A DNA stretch of 64,000 bases from CAYPXJ01 sp964414595. GTDB taxonomy: Bacteria; Pseudomonadota; Alphaproteobacteria; Rickettsiales; CAIJLX01. This document shows, piece after piece, positions 17,230-26,739 of the stretch. Below the pieces are notes generated by a model, which saw nothing but the letters and a program-made list of their open reading frames with translations, searched no databases and was not told the DNA's origin. A program made the translations under genes and the position numbers. The stretch is from contig CAYPXJ010000003.1 in assembly GCA_964414595.1 (NCBI GenBank), forward strand, positions 1 through 64,000, read 5' to 3'. The stretch's first letter is position 1, and each line of letters begins with the position of its first letter.

Positions 17230-17583
17230 ATGGCAAAAATCACGATGTATTTCAATCCCGGCTGCAAAACCTGCCAGAATGCGCGCGCACTTTTGGAAGA
17301 TCACGATGCCGAAATCGAAATTATTCCTTACATGGATACGCCGCCGACCACGGAAGAGCTGCTCATTATCTTAAATAAACTCGGCCTCGACGATCCGCGC
17401 GCGATTTTGCGCACCCAATCGCCGGATTACGAAAAGAGCGGCGCGGCGAATCCGAAACTCACCAAAGAACAGCTTATTAAACTCATGGTGAAGTACCCGT
17501 CGCTCATCGCCCGCCCTATTATCGTGAAGGGCAATAAGGCGATTCTTGGCCGCCCGGCGGAAAAAGTGCTAGAAATCCTCTAA
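17230..17583 (+). CDS. ArsC/Spx family thioredoxin-fold protein (arsenate reductase-like)
   Basis: 117 residues from ATG 17230. N-terminal MYFNPGCKTCQNARALL gives the active-site Cys of ArsC in a C-x-x-C setting, PTTEELLIILNKLG matches the family's helical insert, and ARPIIVKGNKAILGRP holds the conserved Arg-Pro that binds arsenate and a cis-Pro segment. It may reduce arsenate with glutaredoxin or be a YffB-type member of unknown role. Only 21 bases separate its start from the divergent VanX-type gene; TATAGT six bases before the ATG suggests a leaderless or near-leaderless transcript. Confidence 0.85.
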   Translation: MAKITMYFNPGCKTCQNARALLEDHDAEIEIIPYMDTPPTTEELLIILNKLGLDDPRAILRTQSPDYEKSGAANPKLTKEQLIKLMVKYPSLIARPIIVKGNKAILGRPAEKVLEIL

Positions 17584-17614
17584 CCCATTGATTTTAAGCG
17601 ATATAAATCACCGT

Positions 17615-17632
17615 CTGTCATAAAATTGTCAT
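17615..17632 (+). promoter_or_regulatory. Pho box (PhoB site) of the 17678-19812 operon
   Basis: CTGTCAT-AAAA-TTGTCAT, one mismatch from the PhoB consensus. A TACCCT hexamer begins 10 nt after the box (17643-17648), then an AAGGGAG ribosome site precedes the ATG at 17678. Confidence 0.85.
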
Positions 17633-17677
17633 ATTTCTTTGCTACCCTGATCTCAAGAGAAGAAAAGGGAGTGAGAT

Positions 17678-18481
17678 ATGCACCAGCCAAGTCAGGCCGT
17701 AAAAGAATTTTTAACCGCCATTGCGACCCAGTCGGAAAGCTCTAGTTTTGGCGAAACGCTTAAGAGCGCCACCGTTGGCTCCATTCAACCCAAAGGCCTT
17801 GGCTCCGCTTTCACACAGGCACTACAGTATTTCTCCGGCAAACTTTTTGCGGGTGATATGGTTGCTAAATTTGATGGCATGAATGCTTCAGAAGCGTCGC
17901 TTTTTCTAAAATTCATGTTGGAAGAAGTGAGTATTGCGCTGCCCGAAGATGGTATCACGAATATCAAACGAGACGCTTCGGATAGGACGCGCCCCATTTC
18001 CTGGCATCTTGATCCGATTAAGGCGGCAGATTTTTTAAAAGCGTTTGAAAAATTAACCGCAGAAATCAATCGCGGTGATTTGGCAAAAGATTTGCCAACC
18101 ATATCCGATGCGATTGGCCGCGCGCATCCTTCGCGCCTTAAGGGCTTGAGTGTGGAATTATTGTTGGAAGATGTAACAGAATTCTTACGCGGTGAAAAAC
18201 CCGCGTTAGGTGCGATCATGGTGGTGCGCATGAGTGTAGAAAATAAAGAGAAGCTTCTGAAGGGCACCAGCATCACCCAAATATCCGACATAGAAGCGCG
18301 TCCGGAAAGAATGACGCAAGACGCCTGGGTAACCTGGAAAGACCTCTGCCCAAGAGAAACCGAAAAATTTGAAATTGCACCCAACCACCCGGATTGGGAC
18401 AAAGTGATCGACAATATCAAAGCGCTCGTTGTCGAATATCGTCGTGATGCTCAGAAGAAGCCTGGCCCACGCAACCGTTAG
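17678..18481 (+). CDS. Hypothetical protein downstream of a Pho box
   Basis: 267 residues, soluble and helical, no signal peptide and no recognised domain. ATG 17678 follows AAGGGAGTGAG, a good ribosome site, and the Pho box at 17615-17632 lies just upstream, so phosphate-starvation induction is likely. The next gene starts 14 nt after its stop, suggesting a two-gene operon. Function unknown. Confidence 0.75.
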   Translation: MHQPSQAVKEFLTAIATQSESSSFGETLKSATVGSIQPKGLGSAFTQALQYFSGKLFAGDMVAKFDGMNASEASLFLKFMLEEVSIALPEDGITNIKRDASDRTRPISWHLDPIKAADFLKAFEKLTAEINRGDLAKDLPTISDAIGRAHPSRLKGLSVELLLEDVTEFLRGEKPALGAIMVVRMSVENKEKLLKGTSITQISDIEARPERMTQDAWVTWKDLCPRETEKFEIAPNHPDWDKVIDNIKALVVEYRRDAQKKPGPRNR

Positions 18482-18495
18482 TCTAAAGGAAATTT

Positions 18496-19812
18496 ATGGT
18501 GGAAGAAAATTCCTTGCAAAACACATCCCTTCAAAAACCTCGCGCACCGTGGTGGAAGCGTTATATGCTCGCGCTGGGTATCGGCGTTGCCGGCGCCGGT
18601 TATGCCGTCAAAGAAACAGGCGAATATGCGTATGGAGAATATAACGCCGCGCGCTTAGTCGCGCAGGATAAAGCAAGCGAACCTACCTTCGTCGATGAGG
18701 TTCTAAAAAAATATATCGCCGAGGGTAAAACGACTTTTTATTTCGGCGATGGCCGCCACGGCGACCCGGAAATCATTAAATTCATGCGTGAGCAAGTGAT
18801 TCCTGCCTTAGTACGCGTCAGCGGCGATAGACCGCTCATCGGTTTTCAGGAGCTGGAAAAAGCACAGGAATATCAACTAAATAATCGCCCGCGGTTTTTG
18901 TTTAAGGATGAGGGCAATCACCTTATTTTTTTAGACATGCGCGATCGTCATATTCCCATTTACCCCATCGATGTGCCTTTTGAAGAGGAAGTGGAATTTC
19001 GTGAACTGGATCAAGAAATCAATCATCGCACGGGCAAAATCGAAAACTACCAGCAAAAATACAAGCGCTGGGAAGAATTAATGGAGCGACGCATAGCAAC
19101 TTCCAACGATGCTTGGGTCGCCTGTATTAAAGAACATGCCAAGCCCGGTGCGATTATGTTTGTGTATGCGGGCAATGGTCACGCGATGCACAAATCCGAT
19201 GTTGATGAAGCAATCAACGCAGTAAATATTAATATCATCCCAAACTGGGATAGAGAAGATCCGCATTACCACCATATGCCGCTTGATCAATCCCGTTTCA
19301 AACATAAAGAGGTATACCGCGATTCGGATCATCTGTTCCTTGTGCCGGATCAGAAATCCATCCAATACAAAATGACCTGCCTGCAAACGATTAAAAACCA
19401 TTCGCGCGCGAATATGGATGACATCGCATTATTGCTGAATGACGTGGTCACGCCCTCCATGCAATTACTGATCAATCGCCAGCAAGGCATTACCCCCAAA
19501 CCGCAGCTTGATATTCTGATGAAGCATTATGGCCGCGAAATTGCGCCGCTTATTGCAGAAATGAAGCTGGCAAAAGACTCCGGCATTGTGCTGAACGCAC
19601 CTCAGCTCTCTCTCGTGCGAGAAAAAATTAGCACATTGCAGCAAAAAGTGACGAATACATTAACCGAAGAAGAGCGCCGCGAAAGCGTGAGCTTCTCGGT
19701 CGTCGATGAGGCCTGCAAAGCGATGATGAATAATCTCGATCAACTCATCCATCCCGAAAATAAAACACAAAACCTGCAACAACTGCGCAACAGCAATTCG
19801 ATCGCGCGCTAA
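18496..19812 (+). CDS. Hypothetical membrane-anchored protein with a possible ChaN/Tiki/EreA-like domain
   Basis: 438 residues. One hydrophobic segment at about 23-40 (RYMLALGIGVAGAGYAV) anchors it, with most of the chain following. The region of about 60-260 loosely follows the ChaN/Tiki/EreA layout: YFGDGRHGDPEII early (a His/Glu-bearing turn), a mid-region MERRIATSNDAWVACI that resembles the family's R-N-x-x-M-A helix, and MFVYAGNGHAMH, which resembles the conserved G-x-x-H strand. The C-terminal 150 residues are helical. Fold assignment is inference and weak. AAAGGAAATTT precedes the ATG. It is second in the Pho-box operon; a repeat element follows its stop. Confidence 0.7.
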   Translation: MVEENSLQNTSLQKPRAPWWKRYMLALGIGVAGAGYAVKETGEYAYGEYNAARLVAQDKASEPTFVDEVLKKYIAEGKTTFYFGDGRHGDPEIIKFMREQVIPALVRVSGDRPLIGFQELEKAQEYQLNNRPRFLFKDEGNHLIFLDMRDRHIPIYPIDVPFEEEVEFRELDQEINHRTGKIENYQQKYKRWEELMERRIATSNDAWVACIKEHAKPGAIMFVYAGNGHAMHKSDVDEAINAVNINIIPNWDREDPHYHHMPLDQSRFKHKEVYRDSDHLFLVPDQKSIQYKMTCLQTIKNHSRANMDDIALLLNDVVTPSMQLLINRQQGITPKPQLDILMKHYGREIAPLIAEMKLAKDSGIVLNAPQLSLVREKISTLQQKVTNTLTEEERRESVSFSVVDEACKAMMNNLDQLIHPENKTQNLQQLRNSNSIAR

Positions 19813-19841
19813 CGTTTTCCATCAGGTTTAAGCAGTATACA

Positions 19842-19964
19842 AAAATTCGCTAGCTTGAGCCAGCCAGGCAGAAGTTTTGAGTAACGAAGCTTAAGCGTAC
19901 AATTACGTACGTGAGCATCGTAACGCAAAAACTTCAATCTGGGTGGCCAAGATAGTAGAATTTT
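19842..19964. repeat. CTAG-arm palindromic element, full copy
   Basis: Arms AAAATTC-G-CTAGCTTGAGCCA / TGGCCAAGATAG-TA-GAATTTT; inner ACGA...TCGT stem and CGTAC/GTACG-type tip. Its right arm overlaps the TAA stop of the CDF transporter. Read on the minus strand it ends in TTTTTG, as a terminator would. Confidence 0.85.
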
Positions 19965-20835
19965 ACGCCGGCTCCTGGTGAATGAAAATTTGTGCGCCGG
20001 GGATGGCGGCTTCGATAGATTCTTCCACCTCATGCGCTACCTGATGCGCGCGTTCCAGCGTCATCGCGGGGTCGAGCTGAATATCGCATTGAATAATTTT
20101 CTGCATGCCCGATTTGCGCGTGCGGATATTATGCACCTTTTTTACATCCGCATGCTGCTGCACAATGGTCTGCACTTTTTGGCGCAGCTCTTCACCCAAA
20201 TCCGTATCCATCAAATTATCAAACGCGCGTTTGCCAATGTGCCACGCACTCCAGATAATATAAATCGCGATGGCAAAGCCAAACACGCTATCCACCCACC
20301 ATAATTTATATTCGTGCAGAATCCAGAATGAGAGCAACACCCCTGCGTTTTGCAAAATATCACCTAGGTAATGCAGGGAATCCGCATGCACAATCACCGA
20401 TTCGGTGCGCCGTATGGCATAACGCTGATACATCACCAGCGCGATGGTAAGCACCAGCGAGAACGTCATGATATTCATACCCACATGCGGCGCATCCAGC
20501 TCCACCGGGTGCATCAGGCGCAGGCCGGCCTCCATGCCAATAAGCAGCGCCGAACCCATGATAAAGGCAGCCTGCGCGAGCCCGGCAATATCTTCTGCTT
20601 TGCCATGACCAAAGCGATGTTCTTCGTCGGCGGGCTTGAGCGAATAACGCAGCGCCAGAAAATTAAGGCCGGAAGCCAGCACATCCAAAAACGAATCCGT
20701 GAGCGAAGAAAGCAGCGCCACCGAGTCCGTCATCACCCAGCCAATAACTTTTGCCACCACCAGAATAAAAGCCACCGCCAATGCGAATTTGGTCGCATGT
20801 TCGGCAAGATGGGCGTGGGAATGATTGTGTGTCAT
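19963..20835 (-). CDS. Cation diffusion facilitator (CDF) metal efflux transporter
   Basis: 290 residues with six hydrophobic segments, a His-rich N-terminus (MTHNHSHAHLAEH), the CDF signature SLTDSFLDVLASGLNFLALR in helix 2 with metal-binding Asp residues, the HRFGHGKAEDIAGL loop typical of FieF, a HADSLHYLGDILQN helix 5 with His/Asp ligands, and a cytoplasmic C-terminal ferredoxin-like domain. It most resembles FieF/YiiP, exporting Zn2+, Fe2+ or Cd2+ in exchange for protons. Its stop codon is inside the repeat element at 19842-19964. Confidence 0.92.
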   Translation of the reverse strand: MTHNHSHAHLAEHATKFALAVAFILVVAKVIGWVMTDSVALLSSLTDSFLDVLASGLNFLALRYSLKPADEEHRFGHGKAEDIAGLAQAAFIMGSALLIGMEAGLRLMHPVELDAPHVGMNIMTFSLVLTIALVMYQRYAIRRTESVIVHADSLHYLGDILQNAGVLLSFWILHEYKLWWVDSVFGFAIAIYIIWSAWHIGKRAFDNLMDTDLGEELRQKVQTIVQQHADVKKVHNIRTRKSGMQKIIQCDIQLDPAMTLERAHQVAHEVEESIEAAIPGAQIFIHQEPA

Positions 20836-20890
20836 AGGTCGTTAGTAGCACACCCAAGACCGTAGACCAACGACTAACGACTAACATTCA

Positions 20891-21014
20891 CAATTCTAAC
20901 TGCGCCAGAGCAGATGCGCAGAAGTTTCGAGTAACGAAGCGTAAGCGTACACTTAGGTACGTGCGCATCGTAACACAGAAACTTCACAGCATATGCCTGG
21001 CGCAGTTAGAATTG
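20891..21014. repeat. Palindromic element with perfect 17-bp outer arms
   Basis: CAATTCTAACTGCGCCA and its exact reverse complement bound a core with ACGAAGCG...CGTAC-ACTTAG-GTACG...GCATCGT. It shares the core of the CTAG-arm family but the arms lack CTAG and the bulge. Its right arm encodes the last codons and stop of phhB. Confidence 0.85.
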
Positions 21015-21332
21015 GAGCCCATTCACCTTCGCGGCACAGATAAAATCATTCTCATGCAATCCTTTGATCGCATGCGTGGTGAATAAAATCGTCACATACC
21101 CCCAGCCAAACGTAATATCGGGGTGGTGATCTTCCACTTCCGCAATCTCGCCCACTTGATTGACGAACGCGAGCGCCTCTGCAAAATTTTTGAATTTGAA
21201 ACTGCGGATCAGCGCCTTGCCCTCATCCACAATATCCCAACCTTCAACAAACCCGAGATACCCCGCCGCTTGTTCAAGCGTCAGCGCCGTTTCGCCTTTA
21301 CGGCAAGGCACACATTGTTTTTCTTTCAGCAT
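21006..21332 (-). CDS. phhB: 4a-hydroxytetrahydrobiopterin dehydratase (pterin-4a-carbinolamine dehydratase)
   Basis: 108 residues. The catalytic signature is complete: EVEDHHPDITFGWGYVTILF gives the E-D-H-H-P core, followed by THAIKGLHENDF with the third His and closing Asp. The enzyme dehydrates the pterin intermediate of aromatic amino acid hydroxylases, or serves a related molybdopterin role; no hydroxylase is visible nearby. Its ATG overlaps the stop of the upstream hypothetical by one base, in a kdsB-unknown-phhB minus-strand operon. The final residues are encoded by the arm of a repeat element, so insertion may have replaced the original end. Confidence 0.92.
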   Translation of the reverse strand: MLKEKQCVPCRKGETALTLEQAAGYLGFVEGWDIVDEGKALIRSFKFKNFAEALAFVNQVGEIAEVEDHHPDITFGWGYVTILFTTHAIKGLHENDFICAAKVNGLQF

Positions 21333-21595
21333 TATTTTTTCTTTCCTTTCACCGCATGGCGTAGCGCGTCATAACAGGCTTCAATCAACTTAAGATTGGA
21401 TTGTTTGCAGGCCTCTAATTCATCATGATGATCCGCCAATATTCTTCCCAGGCATGTTACCATGTCAGCGCCCTTCACCTGCGCCCCTTTCGTATGACGA
21501 AGCTGATTCATCGTTTCTGTGGCGATCGTATTAGCCAACTTCTCATCCAGCCCATTTTTGTGCAAAGTTGCTTGAATAATCTCAGCCGGTTTCAT
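21332..21595 (-). CDS. Hypothetical small helical protein in the kdsB-phhB operon
   Basis: 87 residues, helical, with three Cys (VTCLGRIL, LEACKQS, IEACYDAL) and a basic tail. No family recognised. It starts three bases after kdsB and its stop overlaps the phhB ATG by one base, so it is translated with both neighbours. Function unknown. Confidence 0.65.
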   Translation of the reverse strand: MKPAEIIQATLHKNGLDEKLANTIATETMNQLRHTKGAQVKGADMVTCLGRILADHHDELEACKQSNLKLIEACYDALRHAVKGKKK

Positions 21596-21598
21596 GGA

Positions 21599-22330
21599 TT
21601 AATCCGCCAGCATCTTGCGCGCTTTTTCCAAATCCGCCGGCGTATCCACGCTCACCGGAATCGAATTCACCTCCACCGCCTCGATACGCAAACCCGCTTC
21701 CATCGCGCGCAGCTGCTCGAGCTTTTCCTGCTTCTCAAGCGCGCTCGGCGGCAGCGATACAAATTTTTTTAAGGCCGCGCGGCGATACGCATAGACGCCG
21801 AGATGGTAATAAAATGCCTCACCGAAAAACGGCGCGTGCGCCCGCGTGAAATACAGCGCGCGGTGAATTTTATCTTCTCCCACGGCGAGAATCGCTTTCA
21901 CGACATTTTGATTTTTCTTCGCCTCGCCATCTTCCTGAAACACCACCGGTGTGGCAATATCCACCACGGGATTTTCAAAGGGCGTAAGCACCGCTTTCAC
22001 GATTTCCGGGTCGAGCGTTGGCTGATCGCCCTGAATATTCACCACAATTTCCACCTCGCCCTTCGGGTCGATTTTCTCGAGCGCGGCGTATACACGGTCT
22101 GTACCGCTGGGCAGTTTCGGGTCGGTGAGGATGGCTTTTCCGCCCGCCTTTTCCACCACATCCACAATTTCCCTGTCGCCCGCCGCCACATAAACCGGCC
22201 CGGCATCCGCATGCACGGCGCGCTGCCAAACATGCAGAATCATGGGCAGGCCGTGAATATCGGCCAGGGGTTTGCCAGGCAGCCTTTCGGCCGCCATGCG
22301 GGCTGGAATAAAAATCGCGGTTTTGGGCAT
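21599..22330 (-). CDS. kdsB: 3-deoxy-manno-octulosonate cytidylyltransferase (CMP-KDO synthetase)
   Basis: Activates KDO with CTP for lipopolysaccharide inner-core assembly. 243 residues; the nucleotide-binding N-terminus reads IFIPARMAAERLPGKPLADI, VNIQGDQPTLDPE carries the Mg2+-binding Asp, and a YHLGVYAYRRAALKKF segment matches the KDO-binding part. ATG 22330 gives the standard start. With the glycosyltransferase at 40009 it indicates an LPS-bearing outer membrane. Confidence 0.96.
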   Translation of the reverse strand: MPKTAIFIPARMAAERLPGKPLADIHGLPMILHVWQRAVHADAGPVYVAAGDREIVDVVEKAGGKAILTDPKLPSGTDRVYAALEKIDPKGEVEIVVNIQGDQPTLDPEIVKAVLTPFENPVVDIATPVVFQEDGEAKKNQNVVKAILAVGEDKIHRALYFTRAHAPFFGEAFYYHLGVYAYRRAALKKFVSLPPSALEKQEKLEQLRAMEAGLRIEAVEVNSIPVSVDTPADLEKARKMLAD

Positions 22331-22420
22331 AAACTACATTTATCCTTGCTTACACTTGCACTTTCTTAAGCCACGCTTTATAACAGACCCATCGGGAGTT
22401 TCTTCAAGAAAATTTAATAT

Positions 22421-22972
22421 ATGAACGGATTTGAACTCAATAAAATCGCCGCGGCGGTTCTTGTTGCTGGATTGGTTGCGCTAATCGCCGGCAAAATTTC
22501 ACATATCGTCTATCATCCAAAACATCCGGAGCAGCGCGGCTTTGCCGTTGATGTGCCGGAGCAAACAGCAGGCGGCGCGCCGGCGGTTCCGCAGGAAGTG
22601 CAGCTCGGCGCGTTACTCGCCGCAGCAGATGCCGCTAAAGGTGAGGAAGTCGCCAAAAAATGCGCGGCTTGCCACACATTTGATGCGGGCGGCGCAAATA
22701 AAGTTGGCCCGAATCTCCATGGTATTATCGGCAGTACGCATGCGCATAAGGGCGATTTCGCTTATTCCGCAGCGATGGCCGCGCTCAAGGGCGAAACATG
22801 GGATTACGAAAAACTTTACCATTTCATCAATAATCCAAAGGTCGCAATTAAAGGCACAAAAATGGCCTTCGCTGGGGTGAAAAAGCCGGAAGATATCGCG
22901 AATCTCCTCGCGTACTTACGTTCGCAGGGCGGCTCGCTCCCACTTCCATCTAAAGATTTGGTGATTAAGTAA
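22421..22972 (+). CDS. Membrane-anchored class I cytochrome c (CycM-like)
   Basis: 183 residues: an N-terminal membrane anchor at about 8-24, a Pro/Ala-rich linker, then a c-type domain with haem site CAACHTF (Cys81, Cys84, His85), the VGPNLHGIIG strand, and GTKMAFAGVKKPEDIANLLAYL with the Met ligand. This is the CycM/cytochrome c552 type that carries electrons from the bc1 complex to the terminal oxidase on the periplasmic side. Its stop directly abuts the stop of the convergent Tat-exported protein. Confidence 0.92.
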   Translation: MNGFELNKIAAAVLVAGLVALIAGKISHIVYHPKHPEQRGFAVDVPEQTAGGAPAVPQEVQLGALLAAADAAKGEEVAKKCAACHTFDAGGANKVGPNLHGIIGSTHAHKGDFAYSAAMAALKGETWDYEKLYHFINNPKVAIKGTKMAFAGVKKPEDIANLLAYLRSQGGSLPLPSKDLVIK

Positions 22973-23581
22973 TTACTTCTTCTGTTTATCGGCGACTTGT
23001 CTGCCGGATTCACGCACCAAAGCAAGGCTGGCATAATCGCGCGCAATATCGCAGGGCTGACGCTCCGTCACCACCACTTCGCCGCTCTCAACTTTCAGCG
23101 CATAATGCGGGCGTATTCTTCCTTCCGCCACTACCCAGCGCTCATCACCGCCGAAATAAAGTTCTAGTGGCCGCGCATCGGGCGCGCGCTGCACTGCAAT
23201 CGCAAGACCGCCAATGGCCATATCCTGCAATTCCGGGTGAAAATATCCTTTGTAAATATCGAGTTTTGGATGTTGGGGATCAAGCGCATACATGCCCGTA
23301 TGCACTTTTTTACCTCCCGGCAACATACAACTCACATAGATCGTATCGTCTTTAATGAGGATCGGGCCGATTCTCGGCTCGCCATCCTTGCCACCCATAA
23401 CAACAAGCTGCGAAGCATATTTCGAACCTTTTTCAGAAATAACCGCAACAAAAGTACCGTTATCCGTTTTGCCGAACATCTCTAAAATATGCGGATCATT
23501 ATTGGAAAAATACGAAGCAACACCCGCAGCGCCCAACGCGCCCGCGCCGGCAAATAAAAAATCGCGACGTGAATATTTCAT
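22973..23581 (-). CDS. Hypothetical protein with a Tat signal peptide
   Basis: 202 residues. The N-terminus MKYSRRDFLFAGAGALGAAG is a twin-arginine signal (S-R-R-D-F-L then a weakly hydrophobic Ala/Gly stretch). The mature part is beta-rich, with no Cys-based cofactor site and no recognised domain. Tat export suggests folding in the cytoplasm before transport, perhaps with a cofactor. Its ATG overlaps the stop of the upstream gene by four bases, so the two are a unit downstream of the Pho box at 24534-24551. Confidence 0.75.
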   Translation of the reverse strand: MKYSRRDFLFAGAGALGAAGVASYFSNNDPHILEMFGKTDNGTFVAVISEKGSKYASQLVVMGGKDGEPRIGPILIKDDTIYVSCMLPGGKKVHTGMYALDPQHPKLDIYKGYFHPELQDMAIGGLAIAVQRAPDARPLELYFGGDERWVVAEGRIRPHYALKVESGEVVVTERQPCDIARDYASLALVRESGRQVADKQKK

Positions 23582-24498
23582 ATATGCCTCTCAAATTTTG
23601 TGTCTCGCAAATCCACCAATTTCTTTGGCGCCTTTCGCTCGAATTTATCTAAGGGGTGGCGTTCCGGCTTCGGTTTCTCTTTCACTTTTTCTTCGCCTTC
23701 GAAATGCACGTTCGGCGCTTCTTTCACCGAGAAAGAAATTTTCGTGCCGCCGATTTCTATCACCTTATATTCCCCGACTGCTTCCCAGCGCGCGCGTGTA
23801 TTTTTCGGGTCTTTCAGCTGCTCCATTTCCTGCGCCGAAAGATGAATATGCACCTTCGCGCCGTCCATAATTCCAATCTCACTGCAGCCGTCTATATCCT
23901 GAAAATGCACCACGCCTTCTCCCGAATCGATAATAAAGCGAATCGGTTTGCCGCTGCGATGGCCAGAAACATAAAGCGGCGCTTCATTTTTATTTGTCAC
24001 GCGCAGGCCAAGCACATCATCCACCTTGTGTGTTTGTATTTTATTATCAGCAAGGGAAAAGCTCACCTGCCCATTTCCAACATTCAGCGCGGGCATGCAA
24101 TCATGTTCCCCGCGCTGCAGGGTAAATTCCATCAACGCCTCCGGCGATTGCGGCACGAAACTCAGTGTTGCGATTTCTGTCGCTTTTGCAATTTCCGGCT
24201 CGGGATTCGGCAGCGGCACTAATTTCGGCTGCGTCACCTCTTTTTCCACCAGCGGGCCATCCGGCAATTTCAGCAGATTTTCCATCCACTGCTCTTCCGT
24301 CATGTCCGGTTGTGCGACGGCGGTGGGGATGGGTTTCGTTTCCGGTTTTTCCGGCTCTGGGGGTAATTTTTCCGCCTGCGAAAAAACGCCGGCGATATCC
24401 ATAATAAATGCTTTAACGCCGTAAAGCGCGAATGCGAACGTCACACTCATGGCTGCAATAATGCGGTTTTTGCGCTGTGCGCGGTCTTTGTCGTCCAT
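23578..24498 (-). CDS. Hypothetical membrane-anchored protein, first gene of Pho-box operon
   Basis: 306 residues from ATG 24498, preferred over an upstream in-frame ATG (24540) because GAGAGGG lies at proper distance and the upstream start would lie inside the Pho box. A membrane helix at about 13-34 is followed by a Pro/Glu-rich linker (about 40-85) and a beta-rich domain of about 170 residues, then a Lys/Pro-rich tail. The topology puts the domain in the periplasm. Not recognised. Confidence 0.72.
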   Translation of the reverse strand: MDDKDRAQRKNRIIAAMSVTFAFALYGVKAFIMDIAGVFSQAEKLPPEPEKPETKPIPTAVAQPDMTEEQWMENLLKLPDGPLVEKEVTQPKLVPLPNPEPEIAKATEIATLSFVPQSPEALMEFTLQRGEHDCMPALNVGNGQVSFSLADNKIQTHKVDDVLGLRVTNKNEAPLYVSGHRSGKPIRFIIDSGEGVVHFQDIDGCSEIGIMDGAKVHIHLSAQEMEQLKDPKNTRARWEAVGEYKVIEIGGTKISFSVKEAPNVHFEGEEKVKEKPKPERHPLDKFERKAPKKLVDLRDTKFERHI

Positions 24499-24533
24499 GC
24501 CACCCTCTCTTTGGTAAATTATACGGGCGAAAC

Positions 24534-24551
24534 ATGACAATTTTATGACAA
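24534..24551 (-). promoter_or_regulatory. Pho box (PhoB site) of the 24498-22973 operon
   Basis: On the minus strand: TTGTCAT-AAAA-TTGTCAT. A perfect -10 hexamer TATAAT (plus 24518-24523) follows after exactly 10 nt, and the gene start lies about 20 nt further on. Confidence 0.88.
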
Positions 24552-24628
24552 ACGGGCTTTTACCCGGCTTTTTTAGGCCTTTTTAGCACCCCTATTATGG
24601 GCGGGTTTTTTATGCTAGAATCCCTTAG

Positions 24629-24644
24629 TTAACAGATACCTAAC
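24629..24644 (+). promoter_or_regulatory. Possible CtrA site upstream of the thiolase gene (one mismatch)
   Basis: TTAA-CAGATAC-CTAAC has the N7 spacing of a CtrA box but one mismatch in the second half-site. It lies 23 nt before the ATG at 24667. Confidence 0.35.
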
Positions 24645-24666
24645 GTAAAACAGGTTTAGGAGTATT

Positions 24667-25793
<1,127 letters not shown>

Positions 25794-25794
<1 letters not shown>

Positions 25795-26219
25795 TGCGCG
25801 AAACGCCGCATCACGATACGGCAGTAAATTTGCTCAACCAATTTTACCCGTGGGCGGAAAAAACATTTCGCGAGCTTCGCGTAGTAGATGCGAAAGATGT
25901 GGAAAATTTTTTAGATAATGTAAGTAATTTGCAACTGGATATTTCTAATCGCTCCATCTTTCAGGATCAGGAATATACGGAAGAAAAAGGCGAACAGATT
26001 CACGATAAAAACGATGAGCGTGCCACGTCGCATCTGTTTTTCAAAGTGCAATCCTTCACGAATACGCAAACGTTCAAAGCGCTGCCCGATTCCATACAGA
26101 ACGCTATCGTTAGTACACTGCATGATATTGGCACTGAAATTGCGGAAGCGGGCATACTTATAAGCGCGCGCAATCGCTCTTTTCTAAAATCCGGCAGCAA
26201 TTCCGAAAGGCGCCGCTAA
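25794..26219 (+). CDS. Hypothetical protein, first of two tandem paralogues
   Basis: 141 residues from ATG 25794, which overlaps the thiolase stop (TAATG). A longer in-frame start inside the thiolase gene is rejected. It is helical and soluble. The C-terminal stretch (STLHDIGTEIAEAGILIS) closely resembles TALIDLGEKIADAGIELS in the next gene, so the pair arose by duplication. Not recognised; coupled to the thiolase by overlap. Confidence 0.7.
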
Positions 26220-26686
26220 TGCCGCACACCGCGTACGAAACCATTCTCACCACAGTCGCTGCCCTGCAGGAATGGCTGCATCGCCAGTTTCCGAAAGGCA
26301 CGTTTGAAAAAGGTGAAAATTATAAAATTGAAAAGACATTTAACGATCTCAAAACCGCGACGATGATTTTGCAGGAAGACGAAAAAAAACGCGAAGATAT
26401 GCCGCCGCGAAGCAAAACATTTATGAAGCAAATACCGAAAAAAGAAAAAGTCAGCCAGGAAGAGCGCGCGCGCCACTGGGATATTAACGAAAATTTCGAT
26501 GCCTTATGTGAGCTGATGGATCGCAAAGATATACCCATCGCGACGAAAGTTATTTTACAAACGGCTCTGATTGATCTGGGTGAAAAAATCGCCGATGCGG
26601 GAATTGAGTTAAGCGACGAAGGCCTTGCTTTTATTAACCCGCGCGCGGCGCGTTTGCAAAATTCGCAAACAGATATAATGCGGTAG
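26219..26686 (+). CDS. Hypothetical protein, second of two tandem paralogues
   Basis: 155 residues; the ATG overlaps the preceding stop by one base. Helical, charged, with a Lys-rich middle, and sharing the C-terminal D-[IL]-G-x-x-I-A-[ED]-A-G-I-x-[IL]-S motif with its upstream neighbour. No family recognised. Co-transcribed with the thiolase gene and paralogue. Confidence 0.7.
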   Translation: MPHTAYETILTTVAALQEWLHRQFPKGTFEKGENYKIEKTFNDLKTATMILQEDEKKREDMPPRSKTFMKQIPKKEKVSQEERARHWDINENFDALCELMDRKDIPIATKVILQTALIDLGEKIADAGIELSDEGLAFINPRAARLQNSQTDIMR

Positions 26687-26719
26687 CAGATTAAATTCTA
26701 AACCTAGATATTTCTTCCC

Positions 26720-26739
26720 AAACTCGCTAGGCTGGGACA
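26720..26739. repeat. Left half of a CTAG-arm element next to ruvC
   Basis: AACTC-G-CTAGGCTGGGACA followed by ATGCG matches the left arm and following bases of full copies (compare CTAAGCTGAGACAGATGCG at 30201). No right arm is present; the ruvC ATG coincides with the ATGCG seen in intact elements. Confidence 0.6.
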
